Below are positions 27,549-37,076 of a stretch of DNA of 64,000 nucleotides, one piece after another (position 1 is the stretch's first letter; every line of letters starts with the position of its first letter). The stretch is taken from assembly GCF_021568775.1 (NCBI RefSeq), contig NZ_JAKGSG010000040.1, positions 1-64,000 on the forward strand, in the 5' to 3' direction. The translations under genes were made by a program, and so were the position numbers. Origin of the DNA: Antribacter soli (GTDB lineage: Bacteria; Actinomycetota; Actinomycetes; Actinomycetales; Cellulomonadaceae). The notes beneath the pieces are model-generated. The model searched no databases. It was not told the origin of the DNA and was given only the letters and a program-made list of their open reading frames with translations.

Positions 27549-28838
27549 TCAGCCGAACAGCTCGTCGCCCGCGCCCTGGCCGCCCAGCTCGTCCTCGCCC
27601 TCGATCGGGCTCTCGCCGGGCGCCAGGCCCAGGATCGCCTTCTCGTCCGGCCGGTGCCGCAGCACGTTCTCCACGTAGGAGTGTGTGGCCTCCACCATCG
27701 GCACGTCCCGGCGGGCCTGCTCGGAGACGAACCAGCGGTGGTCGAGGATCTCGTGGAAGAGCTGGGCGGGCTCGAGCTTGCGCCGCAGGTCGCGCGGCAC
27801 GGCGCTGATGGTGGGCTCGAAGACCAGGCGCAGCCAGTCGTGCGCCACGAACTCCTCCTCGTCGCCCTGCCGGTCGGACGCGGCGCGGAACGAGTCGAGG
27901 TCGTTGAGCATGCGGCGTGCCTGGTTCTCCTGGACGTCGAGCCCGGTGAGGCGCAGCAGGCGGCGGGAGTGGTGCCCGGCGTCGACCACCTTGGGCTGGA
28001 TCCGGACCGAGGTGCCGTCGATATCGGTGGTGATCTCGAGCTCGCCGACGTCGAAGCCGAGATTGTTGAGCTGGTCGATGCGGGCCGCGACGCGCCAGCG
28101 CTCGTCGGCCTGGAAGGCCTCGGCGAAGGTCAGGGCGTTCCACAGCTCGCTGTACCGCGAGACGAGAGCGTCGCCGATGGAGATCTCGTCGGTCTCCTCG
28201 TCGAGGAGCTCGCCGGCGGCCAGGTCCATGAGCTCGCCGATGATGTTGGTGCGGGCGAGGTCGAGGTCGTAGGCGCGCTGCTTGGGCGAGAGCGCGCGGT
28301 GCAGGTCTCCCGTCTCGGCGTCGACAAGGTAGGCGGAGAAGCGGTCGGCGTCGCGGCGGAACAGCGTGTTGGACAGGGACACGTCACCCCAGTAGAAGCC
28401 GGCGAGGTGCAGCCGCACGAGCAGCACCGCGAGGGCGTCGATGAGCCGGGTCGCCGTGTCTGGCCGCAGGGCCTGGGAGAACAGCGCGCGGTAGGGCAGC
28501 GAGAACTGGAGGTGCTCGGTCACGAGCACGGCCTCCAGGTGCTCGCCGTCCGGCGAGCGGCGGCCCGTGATGACGCCGACGGGCACGACGGAGGGCACGT
28601 CGAGGCGGCGGAGCTGACGCAGCAGCTCGTACTCGCGGTACGCGACGGACTCGCCGATCTCCTTGATCGCGATGACGCGTCCGGACATCCGCACGAAGCG
28701 CACGACGTGCCGGGAGATGCCTCGCGGGAGCGCCGCCAGCACCTCGGCCGGCCAGTCCTCGAGCGGGACTTCCCACGGCAGGTCCAGCAGGGCCGGGTCC
28801 GGCGCCGCGGCCGTGATCTGGAGGTTCTGGGTGGTCAT
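27549..28838 (-). CDS. DUF4032 domain protein (kinase-like fold)
   Basis: A 429-aa protein of a widespread but uncharacterised actinobacterial family. The N-terminal half resembles a lipopolysaccharide-kinase/atypical-kinase fold, with VIAIKEIGE as a likely lysine site, HLAGFYWGDVSLSNTLF as a catalytic-loop-like segment and AYLVDAETGDLH as a metal-site-like segment. The C-terminal half is the DUF4032 region ending in an acidic tail. The ATG at 28838 has AAGGA 5 nt upstream; the CTT-side alternative further upstream lacks one. Substrate unknown. Confidence 0.8.
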   Translation of the reverse strand: MTTQNLQITAAAPDPALLDLPWEVPLEDWPAEVLAALPRGISRHVVRFVRMSGRVIAIKEIGESVAYREYELLRQLRRLDVPSVVPVGVITGRRSPDGEHLEAVLVTEHLQFSLPYRALFSQALRPDTATRLIDALAVLLVRLHLAGFYWGDVSLSNTLFRRDADRFSAYLVDAETGDLHRALSPKQRAYDLDLARTNIIGELMDLAAGELLDEETDEISIGDALVSRYSELWNALTFAEAFQADERWRVAARIDQLNNLGFDVGELEITTDIDGTSVRIQPKVVDAGHHSRRLLRLTGLDVQENQARRMLNDLDSFRAASDRQGDEEEFVAHDWLRLVFEPTISAVPRDLRRKLEPAQLFHEILDHRWFVSEQARRDVPMVEATHSYVENVLRHRPDEKAILGLAPGESPIEGEDELGGQGAGDELFG

Positions 28839-28865
28839 GGGGTCCTTCACGTCCGGTCGCAGAGT

Positions 28866-28948
28866 TACGGGCCGAAGTAGAACGGAACGCGGTCAGCGCC
28901 GGGCGATATGCCCGGGCTGTCCCGCGCCCCGTCCTACTTCGGCCCGTA
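28866..28948 (-). terminator. nested inverted repeat after the ABC ATPase gene
   Basis: Perfect 15-nt outer arms (28866-28880 and 28934-28948) enclose a smaller hairpin with arms CCGGGC/GCCCGG around GATAT near 28898-28914. It lies between the ABC ATPase stop and the DUF4032 start, both leftward. Confidence 0.6.
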
Positions 28949-28968
28949 CTACCTCGGCTGGTGGAACG

Positions 28969-30087
28969 TCAGCTCAGGCGCTCGCCCGTGGAGGCGGAGA
29001 ACGCGTGGGTCTGGCCGGCCTGGATGGCGACGGAGATGGTCTCGCCCTTGGCCGGGACGTTGCGCGGGTCGATGCGCACGATGACCTGGTTGGAGTCGCC
29101 GGCGCCCAGGTCGCCCGCACCCACCTTGGACTTGAGCGAGCCGTACACGAACGCGTCGGAACCGAGCTCCTCGACGAGGTTGACCTCGACGTCGAACGCG
29201 CCCGCGGTGCCGGAGCCGACGACGTCGAGAGCCTCCGGGCGGAAGCCCAGCGTGATCTTGCCGGCGTCGGCCTCGGTGATCTTGTCGGCGATGGAGCGCT
29301 CGAGCGGGATGTCCGCGGCGCCGACGCTGACCTTGCCGTCGGTCACGGTGAAGTGACCGATGTTCATGGCGGGGGAGCCGATGAAGCCCGCGACGAACAC
29401 GTTCGACGGCTTGTCGTACATCTCACGCGGCGTGCCGACCTGCTGGAGGATGCCCGCGTTGAGGACCGCGATGCGGTCGCCCATCGTCAGGGCCTCGGTC
29501 TGGTCGTGCGTGACGTAGACCGTGGTGACGCCGAGGCGGCGCTGCAGCGACGCGATCTGCGTACGGGTCTGGACACGGAGCTTGGCGTCGAGGTTCGACA
29601 GCGGCTCGTCCATGAGGAACACCTGCGGCTGGCGCACGATGGCGCGGCCCATGGCGACACGCTGACGCTGACCACCGGACAGGGCCTTCGGCTTACGGTC
29701 CAGGTACTCGGTCAGGTCGAGGATCTTCGCAGCCTCCTCGACGCGCTGGCGGATCTCCGCCTTCGGGGTGCCGGCGATCTTGAGCGCGAAGCCCATGTTG
29801 TCCGCGACGGACATGTGCGGGTACAGAGCGTAGTTCTGGAACACCATCGCGATGTCGCGGTCCTTCGGCTGGACGTCGGTGACGTCGCGCTCGCCGATGA
29901 AGATGTGACCGCCGTTGACGTCCTCCAGGCCCGCGAGCATGCGCAGGGAGGTGGACTTTCCGCAGCCCGACGGGCCCACGAGGACGAGGAACTCGCCGTC
30001 CTCGATGTGCAGGTTGAGCTGGTCGACAGCAGGGCGTTCGGTCCCCGGGTAGACCCGGGTCGAGTGGTCAAAAGTGACCGTGGCCAT
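28969..30087 (-). CDS. sugar ABC transporter ATP-binding protein (MsiK/UgpC type)
   Basis: A 372-aa CUT1-family ATPase. Walker A is GPSGCGKST, the signature LSGGQRQRVAMGRA, Walker B VFLMDEPLSNLDAKLR, followed by THDQTEALTMGDR and a C-terminal TOBE/OB regulatory domain (about 240-372). No permease or binding-protein gene is adjacent. In actinobacteria such a lone ATPase (MsiK) energises several sugar importers, so a shared role is likely. A TAGGAT -10 lies on the minus strand at 30189-30194, leaving a leader of about 95 nt. Confidence 0.88.
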   Translation of the reverse strand: MATVTFDHSTRVYPGTERPAVDQLNLHIEDGEFLVLVGPSGCGKSTSLRMLAGLEDVNGGHIFIGERDVTDVQPKDRDIAMVFQNYALYPHMSVADNMGFALKIAGTPKAEIRQRVEEAAKILDLTEYLDRKPKALSGGQRQRVAMGRAIVRQPQVFLMDEPLSNLDAKLRVQTRTQIASLQRRLGVTTVYVTHDQTEALTMGDRIAVLNAGILQQVGTPREMYDKPSNVFVAGFIGSPAMNIGHFTVTDGKVSVGAADIPLERSIADKITEADAGKITLGFRPEALDVVGSGTAGAFDVEVNLVEELGSDAFVYGSLKSKVGAGDLGAGDSNQVIVRIDPRNVPAKGETISVAIQAGQTHAFSASTGERLS

Positions 30088-30249
30088 GGTGATACATCCC
30101 TCCACCGGCAGGTACGTGCCGGACGATCCGTTGTGGTCGGGTGCCGTTGCTTCCACTCGCGTGTCCGCGGTGACACTGTTGCAGCGCGATCCTACATTGA
30201 GCCGGGTGATTCTCCACCATGTGCCCGGTCGTGATAGGTCAGGATGCGG

Positions 30250-32580
30250 TCAGGTCGACGTCAAGGCGTCGGCCAGGTCCTCGAGGACTGCGGCGAGGGC
30301 GTCGGAGTCCTGTACGCGGTGTCCTGCCAGCGTATCGCCCATGCCGACCTTGATCGCGAGGTCGCCCTGCTCGAGGGCGGCGAACGCGTGCTCGTCGGTG
30401 GTGTCGTCGCCTGCGTAGAGCACGCGGACGTGACCCGTGTGGCACTCGGCGGCGACCGACTCGCGCAGACGCCGCAGGGCCTCGCCCTTCGACGTGGTCA
30501 CGACGGACACCTCGACCACGTCCTTGCCGTGCATGGGCGTCAGGCCCAGGTTGGCCGCCACCTCGTCGGCCGCGACCGTGACGACCGAGGCGTCGTCGAC
30601 GCCCGCGAGGCGCGTGTGCACGACGGCGGCGCCGGGCTTGACCTGTACCCACGCCCCCTCGCGGTCCACCACGGCGGCCTCGAACCCGGCGACGAGGGAG
30701 TCGAGCTGCTGCGACTGCTGAGGGGTCAGGCGCAGCGGCACCGACTCGACGCCGGTCGCGCTGGTCCGTCCGGCCTCGGCGCCGTGGCTGCCCACGAGGA
30801 AGGTCCCGCGGGGCGCGTGCGTGCGATCGGCCAGGTCCTGCAGGTCGCGGCCCGAGACGAGCGCGATCCGCACGGGCAGCTCCCGGGCCAGCCCGGCGAG
30901 CCGCTCGACCGCTGCCCGCGCGGCCCGCGTCATGGCCGACGTCTTCGGGTCGTCGACCAGCGGGGCGAGGGTCCCGTCGAAGTCGAGCGCCACCAGCCAC
31001 GCGATCTTCGCGCCGGTGCCCGACGTCGTCGGCTCGCCTTCCGCGTAGTGCTCGGCGTCGCTCTCGGTCACGGGGGCGGGAGCCGACGTGAAGGCGTGCA
31101 GGTGCTCCGGGAGGCTGCCGTGGCGCGGGTCGGCCGAGCGCGGCTCCGCGGTGACAGGGTGCACGGGGATCGAGCCGAGGACGGAGAGGAAGCCGGCGGA
31201 CCACTTCGCGACGTCGTCGGCGAGGACCTTGCGGCGCAGGCGGCGCATGCGCCGGCGCTGCTCACGCGGGTCCATCGTCGCGGCCGCGACGATGATGTCC
31301 TTGAGGCCGTCGATGTCGTGCGGGTTCACCAGCAGGGGGCCGGGTGCCAGCTCGTCGGCCGCGCCGGTGAACTCGGACAGCACGAGGACACCGCGGTCGT
31401 CGGAGCGGGCAGCGATGTACTCCTTCGCGACGAGATTCATGCCGTCGCGCAGGGACGTCACGAGCATGACGTCGGCGGCGAGGTACAGGGCCGCCATCTC
31501 CTCCTGCGGGTACGAGTGGTGCAGGTAGTGGATCGCCGAGTGCCCGAGCTCGCCGAACTCGCCGTTGATCCGGCCGACGAGGATCTCGACGTGCTCCCGC
31601 AGCTCCTGGTAGGCGCCCACGTTCTCCCGGCTCGGGCTCGCGATCTGCACGAGCGTCGCGTGCTCCACGTCGAGGCGCCCGTCCTCCAGGATCTCGCCGT
31701 ACGCCTTGATGCGGTGCCGGATGCCCTTGGTGTAGTCGAGGCGGTCGACGCCGAGCATGAGGATCTCGGGCTCACCGAGGTCGGCGCGGATCTCCTTGGC
31801 GCGGCTCTGCACCTCGGGCCGGCGGGCCAGCTCGTCGAAGCTCGCCGAGTCGATCGAGATGGGGAACGCCCCGGCCCGGACGTGGCGGCCCTGGCGGCCC
31901 TCCGAGTCCAGCATGGTGATGATCGGCCCGCGCGTCGCGTGGTCGGTCAGGCGACGGACGGCCCGGACGAAGTTCGCCGCGTCGCCGTTGCGCTGGAAGC
32001 CGACCAGGTCCGCGCCGAGCAGGCCGTCGATGATCTGCCGCCGCCACGGGAGCTGGCCGAACAGCTCGACCGGGGGGAACGGGATGTGGTCGAAGAACCC
32101 GATGCGCAGGTCCGGGCGCAGGTCGCGCAGCAGGCGGGGGACGAGCTGGAGCTGGTAGTCGTGGACCCAGACGACAGCACCGTCCGCCGCCTGCTCGGCC
32201 GCGGCGTCCGCGAAGCGCTGGTTCACGCGGCGATAGGCGTCCCACCACTGCCGGTGATAGGTGGGCGGGGCGATCACGTCGTGATACAGCGGCCACAGCG
32301 TGTCGTTCGAGAAGCCCTCGTAGTAACGCTCGATCTCGGTGGCGCTCAGCGTGACGGGGACGAGACGCATCCCTTCGGCGTCGAACGGCTCATGCTTCAG
32401 GTCCGGGGCACCGGACCAGCCGATCCAGGCGCCGTCGGCGTTCTGCATCACGGGTTCGAGGGCCGTGACGAGGCCCCCCGGGGAACGCTGCCAGGACAGG
32501 CTCCCGTCCAGGCCTACGCTGAAGTCGACGGGCAGCCGGTTGGCCACCACGACGAGGTCGTATCCGTCTTTGCCTGGCAA
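30250..32580 (-). CDS. otsA-otsB: bifunctional trehalose-6-phosphate synthase/phosphatase
   Basis: A 776-aa fusion making trehalose from UDP-glucose and glucose-6-phosphate. The GT20 synthase part (about 1-470) shows [46 protein letters not shown] and [12 protein letters not shown]. After a linker, the HAD phosphatase part (about 520-776) shows [19 protein letters not shown] and [12 protein letters not shown]. The start is TTG at 32578-32580 with AAGGGG 7 nt upstream and no in-frame ATG before the conserved N-terminus. A TACCCT -10 on the minus strand lies at 32625-32630. Separate otsA and otsB are commoner in actinobacteria. Confidence 0.95.
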   Translation of the reverse strand: MPGKDGYDLVVVANRLPVDFSVGLDGSLSWQRSPGGLVTALEPVMQNADGAWIGWSGAPDLKHEPFDAEGMRLVPVTLSATEIERYYEGFSNDTLWPLYHDVIAPPTYHRQWWDAYRRVNQRFADAAAEQAADGAVVWVHDYQLQLVPRLLRDLRPDLRIGFFDHIPFPPVELFGQLPWRRQIIDGLLGADLVGFQRNGDAANFVRAVRRLTDHATRGPIITMLDSEGRQGRHVRAGAFPISIDSASFDELARRPEVQSRAKEIRADLGEPEILMLGVDRLDYTKGIRHRIKAYGEILEDGRLDVEHATLVQIASPSRENVGAYQELREHVEILVGRINGEFGELGHSAIHYLHHSYPQEEMAALYLAADVMLVTSLRDGMNLVAKEYIAARSDDRGVLVLSEFTGAADELAPGPLLVNPHDIDGLKDIIVAAATMDPREQRRRMRRLRRKVLADDVAKWSAGFLSVLGSIPVHPVTAEPRSADPRHGSLPEHLHAFTSAPAPVTESDAEHYAEGEPTTSGTGAKIAWLVALDFDGTLAPLVDDPKTSAMTRAARAAVERLAGLARELPVRIALVSGRDLQDLADRTHAPRGTFLVGSHGAEAGRTSATGVESVPLRLTPQQSQQLDSLVAGFEAAVVDREGAWVQVKPGAAVVHTRLAGVDDASVVTVAADEVAANLGLTPMHGKDVVEVSVVTTSKGEALRRLRESVAAECHTGHVRVLYAGDDTTDEHAFAALEQGDLAIKVGMGDTLAGHRVQDSDALAAVLEDLADALTST

Positions 32581-32774
32581 TGGACTACCCCTTAGTTTCG
32601 TATTACCAATGTGATGTCGTCTCTAGGGTAACGATATCGACGTCCTCTCCACAGTAACGAGGCTGGGAGTGCCCGGAGTCATTCACCCGTCCAGCTGCTG
32701 GTCAGGGGCGGGTTGCAGCGAGCAAGGCCAGGTTCCGGGAGCTACCGTGTGCACCATGAGAGGGGGTGGGGGCG

Positions 32775-34706
32775 ATGACCGAGGCGCAGCCCGCTGAAGC
32801 GAATCAGCCCTCAGAGGTGCCCGCCGTCGTCGGCGGCTACACCATCGACGCACCCATCGGCTCGGGCGCCATGGGCGCCGTCTACCGGGCCCACGACGAC
32901 GGTGGCAACCCGGTCGCGATCAAGCTCCTCCACCGCCACCTCGACGACCCGTCCGCCCGCGAGCGGCTGCGCCGTGAGGCGCGCGCCCTCCAGAAGCTGC
33001 GCCACCCCGCCGTCGCCGCCGTGCTCGATGCAGAGCTCGACGGCGCCGAGGCCTTCATCGTCACCGAGCTCGTCCTGGGCCCGACCCTCGAGGAGGAGGT
33101 CGACAACCGCGGCGCCCTCGACGCGCGCGACCTGTTCGAGCTCGCCGACCAGCTCGCCGACGCCCTCGAGGCCGTCCACAGCGCCGGCGTCGTGCATCGC
33201 GACCTGACCCCGTCGAACGTGCTGATCTCCGAGCACGGACCCGTGCTCATCGACTTCGGGCTCGCGCAGAACCTCGGCGACGCACGGGCCACGCGCACCG
33301 GCTTCGTCATGGGGACGCCCGGCTACCTCGCACCCGAGCTCCTCGACGGCGCCGAGCCGGGCCCGGACACCGACTGGTGGAGCTGGGCCGCCGTGCTCGC
33401 CTTCGCGGGCACCGGCAGGCCGCCGTTCGGCGTGCGGCCCACCGAGGCCGTGCTCCGGCGCTCGCGGGAGGGGCGTGTCGACCTCATCGGGCTGCCGTCC
33501 CGCTCCGCGCGGGCGCTGGGCGCCGCGCTGCGGGCGGAGCCGGAGAAGCGGTGGGGGCCCACCGAGGTGGCGCGTGCCCTGCGGCGCGCGTCCGAGGAGT
33601 ACCAGGCGGTGCTCGCCGGGGCCGGCGGCGACGACACGCAGGAGCTCGGGTCGGCGACGGACGTCCTCGGCGCCGGGGCGACTCAGGTGCTCGACGGTGC
33701 GGGGGGAGCCGGCGGCGGGACCCTGCGCCTCGTCGGCGGCGCCGACGCGGCCGCGGCGCTCGCCGCCGCGGGCGACACGGCGGTGCTGCCGAAAGGAGAC
33801 ACGCCGGCCGCGGCCCTGGGCGCTGCCGGAGCGGTCGCGGCGGGTTCTCCGACGAGCCCCGCGAGCGGACGCTCCGGACGATCCGTGACCGGTCGCGCCG
33901 TGGGCATGCCGGTCAGGCCGCTCGGGGAGGACCGGTACCGCGCCGTGGGCGACGTCCCGCCGGAGCCGGAGGACGAGCCCGTCCGCGCCTATCGAGGTCG
34001 CGGGCCGGCGGCGGTGGTCGCGACGGGTTCGGGCGCTGTGCCGGTCGTCGTGCCGCCGGTGATGGCCGCGTCGCGCCGGATGTTCGCCCGGCGTCCCGGC
34101 ACCGTCGCCGCGCTCGCCCTCCCCCTCGTGCTGATCGGCGCAACGCGGCCCGGCACCGCGTTCGCCGCCCTGGTCGGGCTCGTGCTGCTGTCGCGCTTCA
34201 CCGGCATCACCGTCGACGAGTTCCACCGACGGCGGGAGCGCCGCGCGACGCGACGCGGCGACGGTCTGGTCGCGGTGCTCGCAGCTCCCTGGCACCTGGT
34301 CCGGGCCGCGTTCGCCGTGCTGCCCTCGGTGCTGGTTGCGGCTTGCGCCGGCGTGCTCGTCGTCATCATCGGCTTCTGGCTGCTCGCACCCGGACGACTC
34401 ATCCTCGTCCCCGTGAACACGGTGGAAGCTCGGTCGGCCGGTGGCATGAACGACCCCGTCACCGACACGTGGGTGCTGCTCCTGGCGACCGTGGTCGTCG
34501 TGCTCGTCGCCTGGTTCGGTCCGGCGGCGATGGGAACCCGCGTCGGGGCGCGGCCGCTGCTCGCCATCCTGGCGCCCGGCGCCGTCGGGGCCGTCGCGTT
34601 CGTCGTCCTCGCGCTGGTCGCTGCGTGGTTCATCGTGTCCGCCATCTTCGAGGGCGCTCCGGTGGTCGATTGGTGGCCGTTCCCTGGGCGGCCCGAGCTG
34701 CGCTAG
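32775..34706 (+). CDS. membrane-bound Ser/Thr protein kinase
   Basis: A 643-aa Hanks-type kinase. The N-terminal kinase domain (20-290) has glycine loop GSGAMGAVY, Lys50 in VAIK, catalytic loop HRDLTPSN (141-148, Thr replacing the usual Lys after HRDL) and IDFG (159-162). A long Ala/Gly/Pro-rich linker follows, then about four or five hydrophobic segments (from about 430). The domain therefore lies in the cytoplasm and no PASTA or other extracellular sensor is visible. The ATG at 32775 has AGGGGG 8 nt upstream and is preferred over GTG 32766. Confidence 0.88.
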   Translation: MTEAQPAEANQPSEVPAVVGGYTIDAPIGSGAMGAVYRAHDDGGNPVAIKLLHRHLDDPSARERLRREARALQKLRHPAVAAVLDAELDGAEAFIVTELVLGPTLEEEVDNRGALDARDLFELADQLADALEAVHSAGVVHRDLTPSNVLISEHGPVLIDFGLAQNLGDARATRTGFVMGTPGYLAPELLDGAEPGPDTDWWSWAAVLAFAGTGRPPFGVRPTEAVLRRSREGRVDLIGLPSRSARALGAALRAEPEKRWGPTEVARALRRASEEYQAVLAGAGGDDTQELGSATDVLGAGATQVLDGAGGAGGGTLRLVGGADAAAALAAAGDTAVLPKGDTPAAALGAAGAVAAGSPTSPASGRSGRSVTGRAVGMPVRPLGEDRYRAVGDVPPEPEDEPVRAYRGRGPAAVVATGSGAVPVVVPPVMAASRRMFARRPGTVAALALPLVLIGATRPGTAFAALVGLVLLSRFTGITVDEFHRRRERRATRRGDGLVAVLAAPWHLVRAAFAVLPSVLVAACAGVLVVIIGFWLLAPGRLILVPVNTVEARSAGGMNDPVTDTWVLLLATVVVVLVAWFGPAAMGTRVGARPLLAILAPGAVGAVAFVVLALVAAWFIVSAIFEGAPVVDWWPFPGRPELR

Positions 34707-34894
34707 CGGCCGTCCCCGGGACGCCTCGTGGCGGCGAGGGGAGCCGGCTGAACGGCCGACGTCGGGCAACCGTGTCCATCGCGTGCTGGTTTGTCTCAGT
34801 CCACGTTCAGGTAATCCGAGTACCCTGGCGGGGTAGGCGCCCCGTGCGCCGCGCCGACCCGTCGCAGAACGCCGCGCCGACCCGAAGGACCCCG

Positions 34895-35722
34895 ATGTCG
34901 ACCAGCCAGTCCAACCAGACCAAGGCGCAGCGCCGCGACGCCGCGCGTGCCGAGGCCCTCTCCCTGCAGAAGAAGCAGCAGGCGCGCGAGAAGACCTTCC
35001 GTGTCGCCACGCTGAGCGTCCTCGGCGGCCTCGTGGTCCTCCTCGGCGTCGCGATCTGGTTCATCATGCAGGAGAGCGGCAAGTCCGCGATGGAGAAGGT
35101 CAGCGCCTTCCCCGCCGGCGTGATCGAGGAGACCGGCATCCCGGTGGGTGCGTCCGGCGCGGCCGGCACGCAGAACGAGGGCGCCGAGCGGCTCGACGTG
35201 TACCTCGACTACATGTGCCCCATCTGCGGGCAGTTCGAGTCGATCAACGGGGCGAGCATCGACCAGATGCGCGAGGACGGCGACCTCACGCTCGTCGTGC
35301 ACCCGGTCTCGATCCTCGACCGCGCGTCGCAGGGCACCGACTACTCGACGCGTTCCGCCGCTGCTGCGGCGTGGGTCGCGGACCGCGCGCCCGAGGCGTT
35401 CGCCGAGTACAACGACCTGCTGTTCGCGAACCAGCCCGAGGAGAACACCACGGGCCTCACCGACGCCCAGCTCGGCGACCTCGCGGTGCAGGCCGGCGTT
35501 GCCGCGGACGTCGCAGAGGGAATCACCGACGGCGAGGCCGACGACACCTTCCGCGAGTGGGTCACCGCCGCCACCGAGGTGGCTGTCGACGACCCCGATC
35601 TCTTGAACCCGGAGACCGGCTCCTTCGGCACGCCGACCGTCCTCGTCGGCGGCGAGCGCTTCGCCGACTGGGGGACCGTCGGCAACCTGACCACGGCGAT
35701 CACCGGCGAGTCCGGCAACTGA
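34895..35722 (+). CDS. membrane-anchored DsbA-like thioredoxin-fold protein
   Basis: A 275-aa protein with a charged cytoplasmic N-terminus, one membrane segment (about 42-62, VLGGLVVLLGVAIWFIM) and an extracytoplasmic DsbA/thioredoxin_4 domain. The active-site CxxC is CPIC in DYMCPICGQFE, and the cis-proline loop is in FGTPTVLVGG. It probably oxidises or isomerises disulfides in exported proteins, in the manner of actinobacterial DsbA-like proteins. A TACCCT -10 at 34821-34826 gives a leader of about 60 nt. A hairpin closes the gene, and tRNA-Thr follows. Confidence 0.88.
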   Translation: MSTSQSNQTKAQRRDAARAEALSLQKKQQAREKTFRVATLSVLGGLVVLLGVAIWFIMQESGKSAMEKVSAFPAGVIEETGIPVGASGAAGTQNEGAERLDVYLDYMCPICGQFESINGASIDQMREDGDLTLVVHPVSILDRASQGTDYSTRSAAAAAWVADRAPEAFAEYNDLLFANQPEENTTGLTDAQLGDLAVQAGVAADVAEGITDGEADDTFREWVTAATEVAVDDPDLLNPETGSFGTPTVLVGGERFADWGTVGNLTTAITGESGN

Positions 35723-35737
35723 CGCTCGGCTGAGCAC

Positions 35738-35770
35738 GGGGCTGCGTCGTCGGGCCGACGACGCAGCCCC
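35738..35770 (+). terminator. hairpin after dsbA-like gene
   Basis: 16-nt complementary arms (35738-35753 and 35755-35770) form a tight GC hairpin 15 nt past the stop. No T-run. Confidence 0.75.
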
Positions 35771-35854
35771 GCGGCGGCTGACCGCCGCGCCGACACGTTA
35801 GGCTGGTCCCGCGTTCTGGGCTGCCGTGGCTGCCCCGCGCGGGCACCCGCCCTC

Positions 35855-35927
35855 GCCGCCTTAGCTCAGCTGGTAGAGCTCCCGTCTTGTAAACGGAAGG
35901 TCGTCGGTTCGAATCCGACAGGCGGCT
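35855..35927 (+). tRNA. tRNA-Thr (anticodon TGT)
   Basis: A 73-nt cloverleaf: acceptor GCCGCCT pairs with AGGCGGC, D-arm GCTC/GAGC, anticodon loop CTTGTAA with anticodon TGT, and T-arm GTCGG-TTCGAAT-CCGAC. CCA is not encoded. The 3' half from 35891 is the left attachment core, so the mobile element has integrated here and supplies the current 3' end of the gene. TAGGCT at 35799-35804 is a candidate -10. Confidence 0.95.
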
Positions 35928-35928
35928 C
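35891..35928 (+). repeat. attL core (38 bp, tRNA-Thr 3' end)
   Basis: The 38 bp from the anticodon stem to just past the tRNA 3' end recur exactly at 56518-56555. This is the direct repeat expected from integrase-mediated insertion into a tRNA gene. The repeat stops where A (here) and C (right copy) differ. Confidence 0.95.
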
Positions 35929-35931
35929 AGA

Positions 35932-35960
35932 AGGCCCGGAATCCCTTGGATTCCGGGCCT
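35932..35960 (+). terminator. element-borne terminator behind tRNA-Thr
   Basis: 13-bp perfect stem (35932-35944 with 35948-35960), four bases after the attL core, followed by CGCTGTTTCG. Its sequence is nearly the same as the hairpin behind attR (56568-56600), so the element brings a stand-in for the host terminator it displaces. Confidence 0.8.
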
Positions 35961-35984
35961 CGCTGTTTCGTTACAAGGCGTCGC

Positions 35985-36003
35985 CCCAGCGGAATCCCAG
36001 CGC
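35985..36003. promoter_or_regulatory. putative integrase arm-type site, left end
   Basis: CCCAGCGGAATCCCAGCGC, an imperfect repeat of CCCAGC/CCCAGCG spaced 11 bp, recurs near the right end (56381) and internally (53454) in the same orientation. Position just inside attL suggests an Int/Xis arm-binding site; this is inference. Confidence 0.45.
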
Positions 36004-36986
36004 TATCCATCGCCGAACTGCTCTGTGCGCTTCTCTCGGAGCTCGGCCGGCGTGATGATCGGTCGGTGCTTGTGGAGCACGCGATGGCACGTTGGACAGA
36101 CCAGTGCGAGGTCGTTCAAGGTCGTGACGCTGACGCCGATCTTGTGGAGCGGCACCACGTGGTGGACGTCGATGACACCCTCGACGTCGTACGTTTCAGA
36201 CGACTCGAAGTCGCAGACCTCGCAGGCGAGGCTGCCCGCCTTCTTGAGAACAGCCTGCTTCTTCCTGGCAACAAGGTTTCGGTCTCGCTCGTAGCGGCGG
36301 TGCTCGCGGTAGAGAATCCGACCCTCCGTCGCCCCGTACTCTTCCTCCTCACCGGTGGCCTCGGGGGCATCGTCAGTCGCGCCGTAAGCGCGGATCAGCG
36401 CGACGGCCTCCCTGAGCTCGTCTGGTCGGTGTGCCCAGGCTTCCCACACCCGGACGTCCCCAGCACCTCCGTGAGCCATCCCCTGACCTGCATGGGCAGG
36501 GTCGATCGATGAGAAGTTGTACAGCTTGAGCGTGACGCCAGACGGGTTGCGGAAGCGATCGTTGGACCGGACCTCGTCAGGGAAGATGCGTAGCGATCGC
36601 AGCTCGGCGCTGAGGTCCGCGACGGCCTGCGCAGTGGCCTTGCCGTTGGCCCGTAGGTAGAGGTCGAGCGCCAGCATCAGCTCATCGGTGGACCAGTCGG
36701 GCAGGCCTACCGGACGGGTGACCTCGAAGCCGAGTTTGCCGACACGGTTCGCCACAGTGGCGCTGCCGCCAGAGAACATGTCGGCTGTCAGGAGCTCCCC
36801 GTGCTGGTACAGGTGGGCGACACCCGTAATGGCCTTTGAGTCGTACATCTTGTCGTCGACGACGATGAAGTAGTCCTTGGCGGGGTCGAATCCGTACCTC
36901 TTGAGGAAAGTATCGCGCCCGATCGCATCGAACTCCGCAATCGCCCGGCGCACCGCTTCCGGATCGGTCAGGTCTGCAAGGGCCAT
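36003..36986 (-). CDS. HNH endonuclease, McrA-like modification-dependent restriction candidate
   Basis: A 327-aa three-part protein. Residues 1-95 resemble the N-terminal head domain of Streptomyces ScoMcrA-type enzymes (FLKRYGFDPAKDYFIVVD, YDSKAITGVAH, MFSGG). Residues about 100-210 form a domain with RNPSGVTLKLYNFSSIDP. The C-terminal HNH motif has CEVC (255-258), DVHHVVPL (His275-276) and CPTCH (297-301). This architecture suggests a type IV enzyme cutting modified foreign DNA, but the modification read is unknown. TACCGT ends 7 nt before the ATG, a possible leaderless start. The stop touches the arm-type repeat at the element end. Confidence 0.75.
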   Translation of the reverse strand: MALADLTDPEAVRRAIAEFDAIGRDTFLKRYGFDPAKDYFIVVDDKMYDSKAITGVAHLYQHGELLTADMFSGGSATVANRVGKLGFEVTRPVGLPDWSTDELMLALDLYLRANGKATAQAVADLSAELRSLRIFPDEVRSNDRFRNPSGVTLKLYNFSSIDPAHAGQGMAHGGAGDVRVWEAWAHRPDELREAVALIRAYGATDDAPEATGEEEEYGATEGRILYREHRRYERDRNLVARKKQAVLKKAGSLACEVCDFESSETYDVEGVIDVHHVVPLHKIGVSVTTLNDLALVCPTCHRVLHKHRPIITPAELREKRTEQFGDG

Positions 36987-37076
36987 ACGGGTGACGGTAC
37001 TAGGGCTTGTGACCGGCAGGTCGGCAGCTATGGGGTCGTGGGTGCGGCCGGGAGGCATGCCGCCCCGCCTGGTCCT

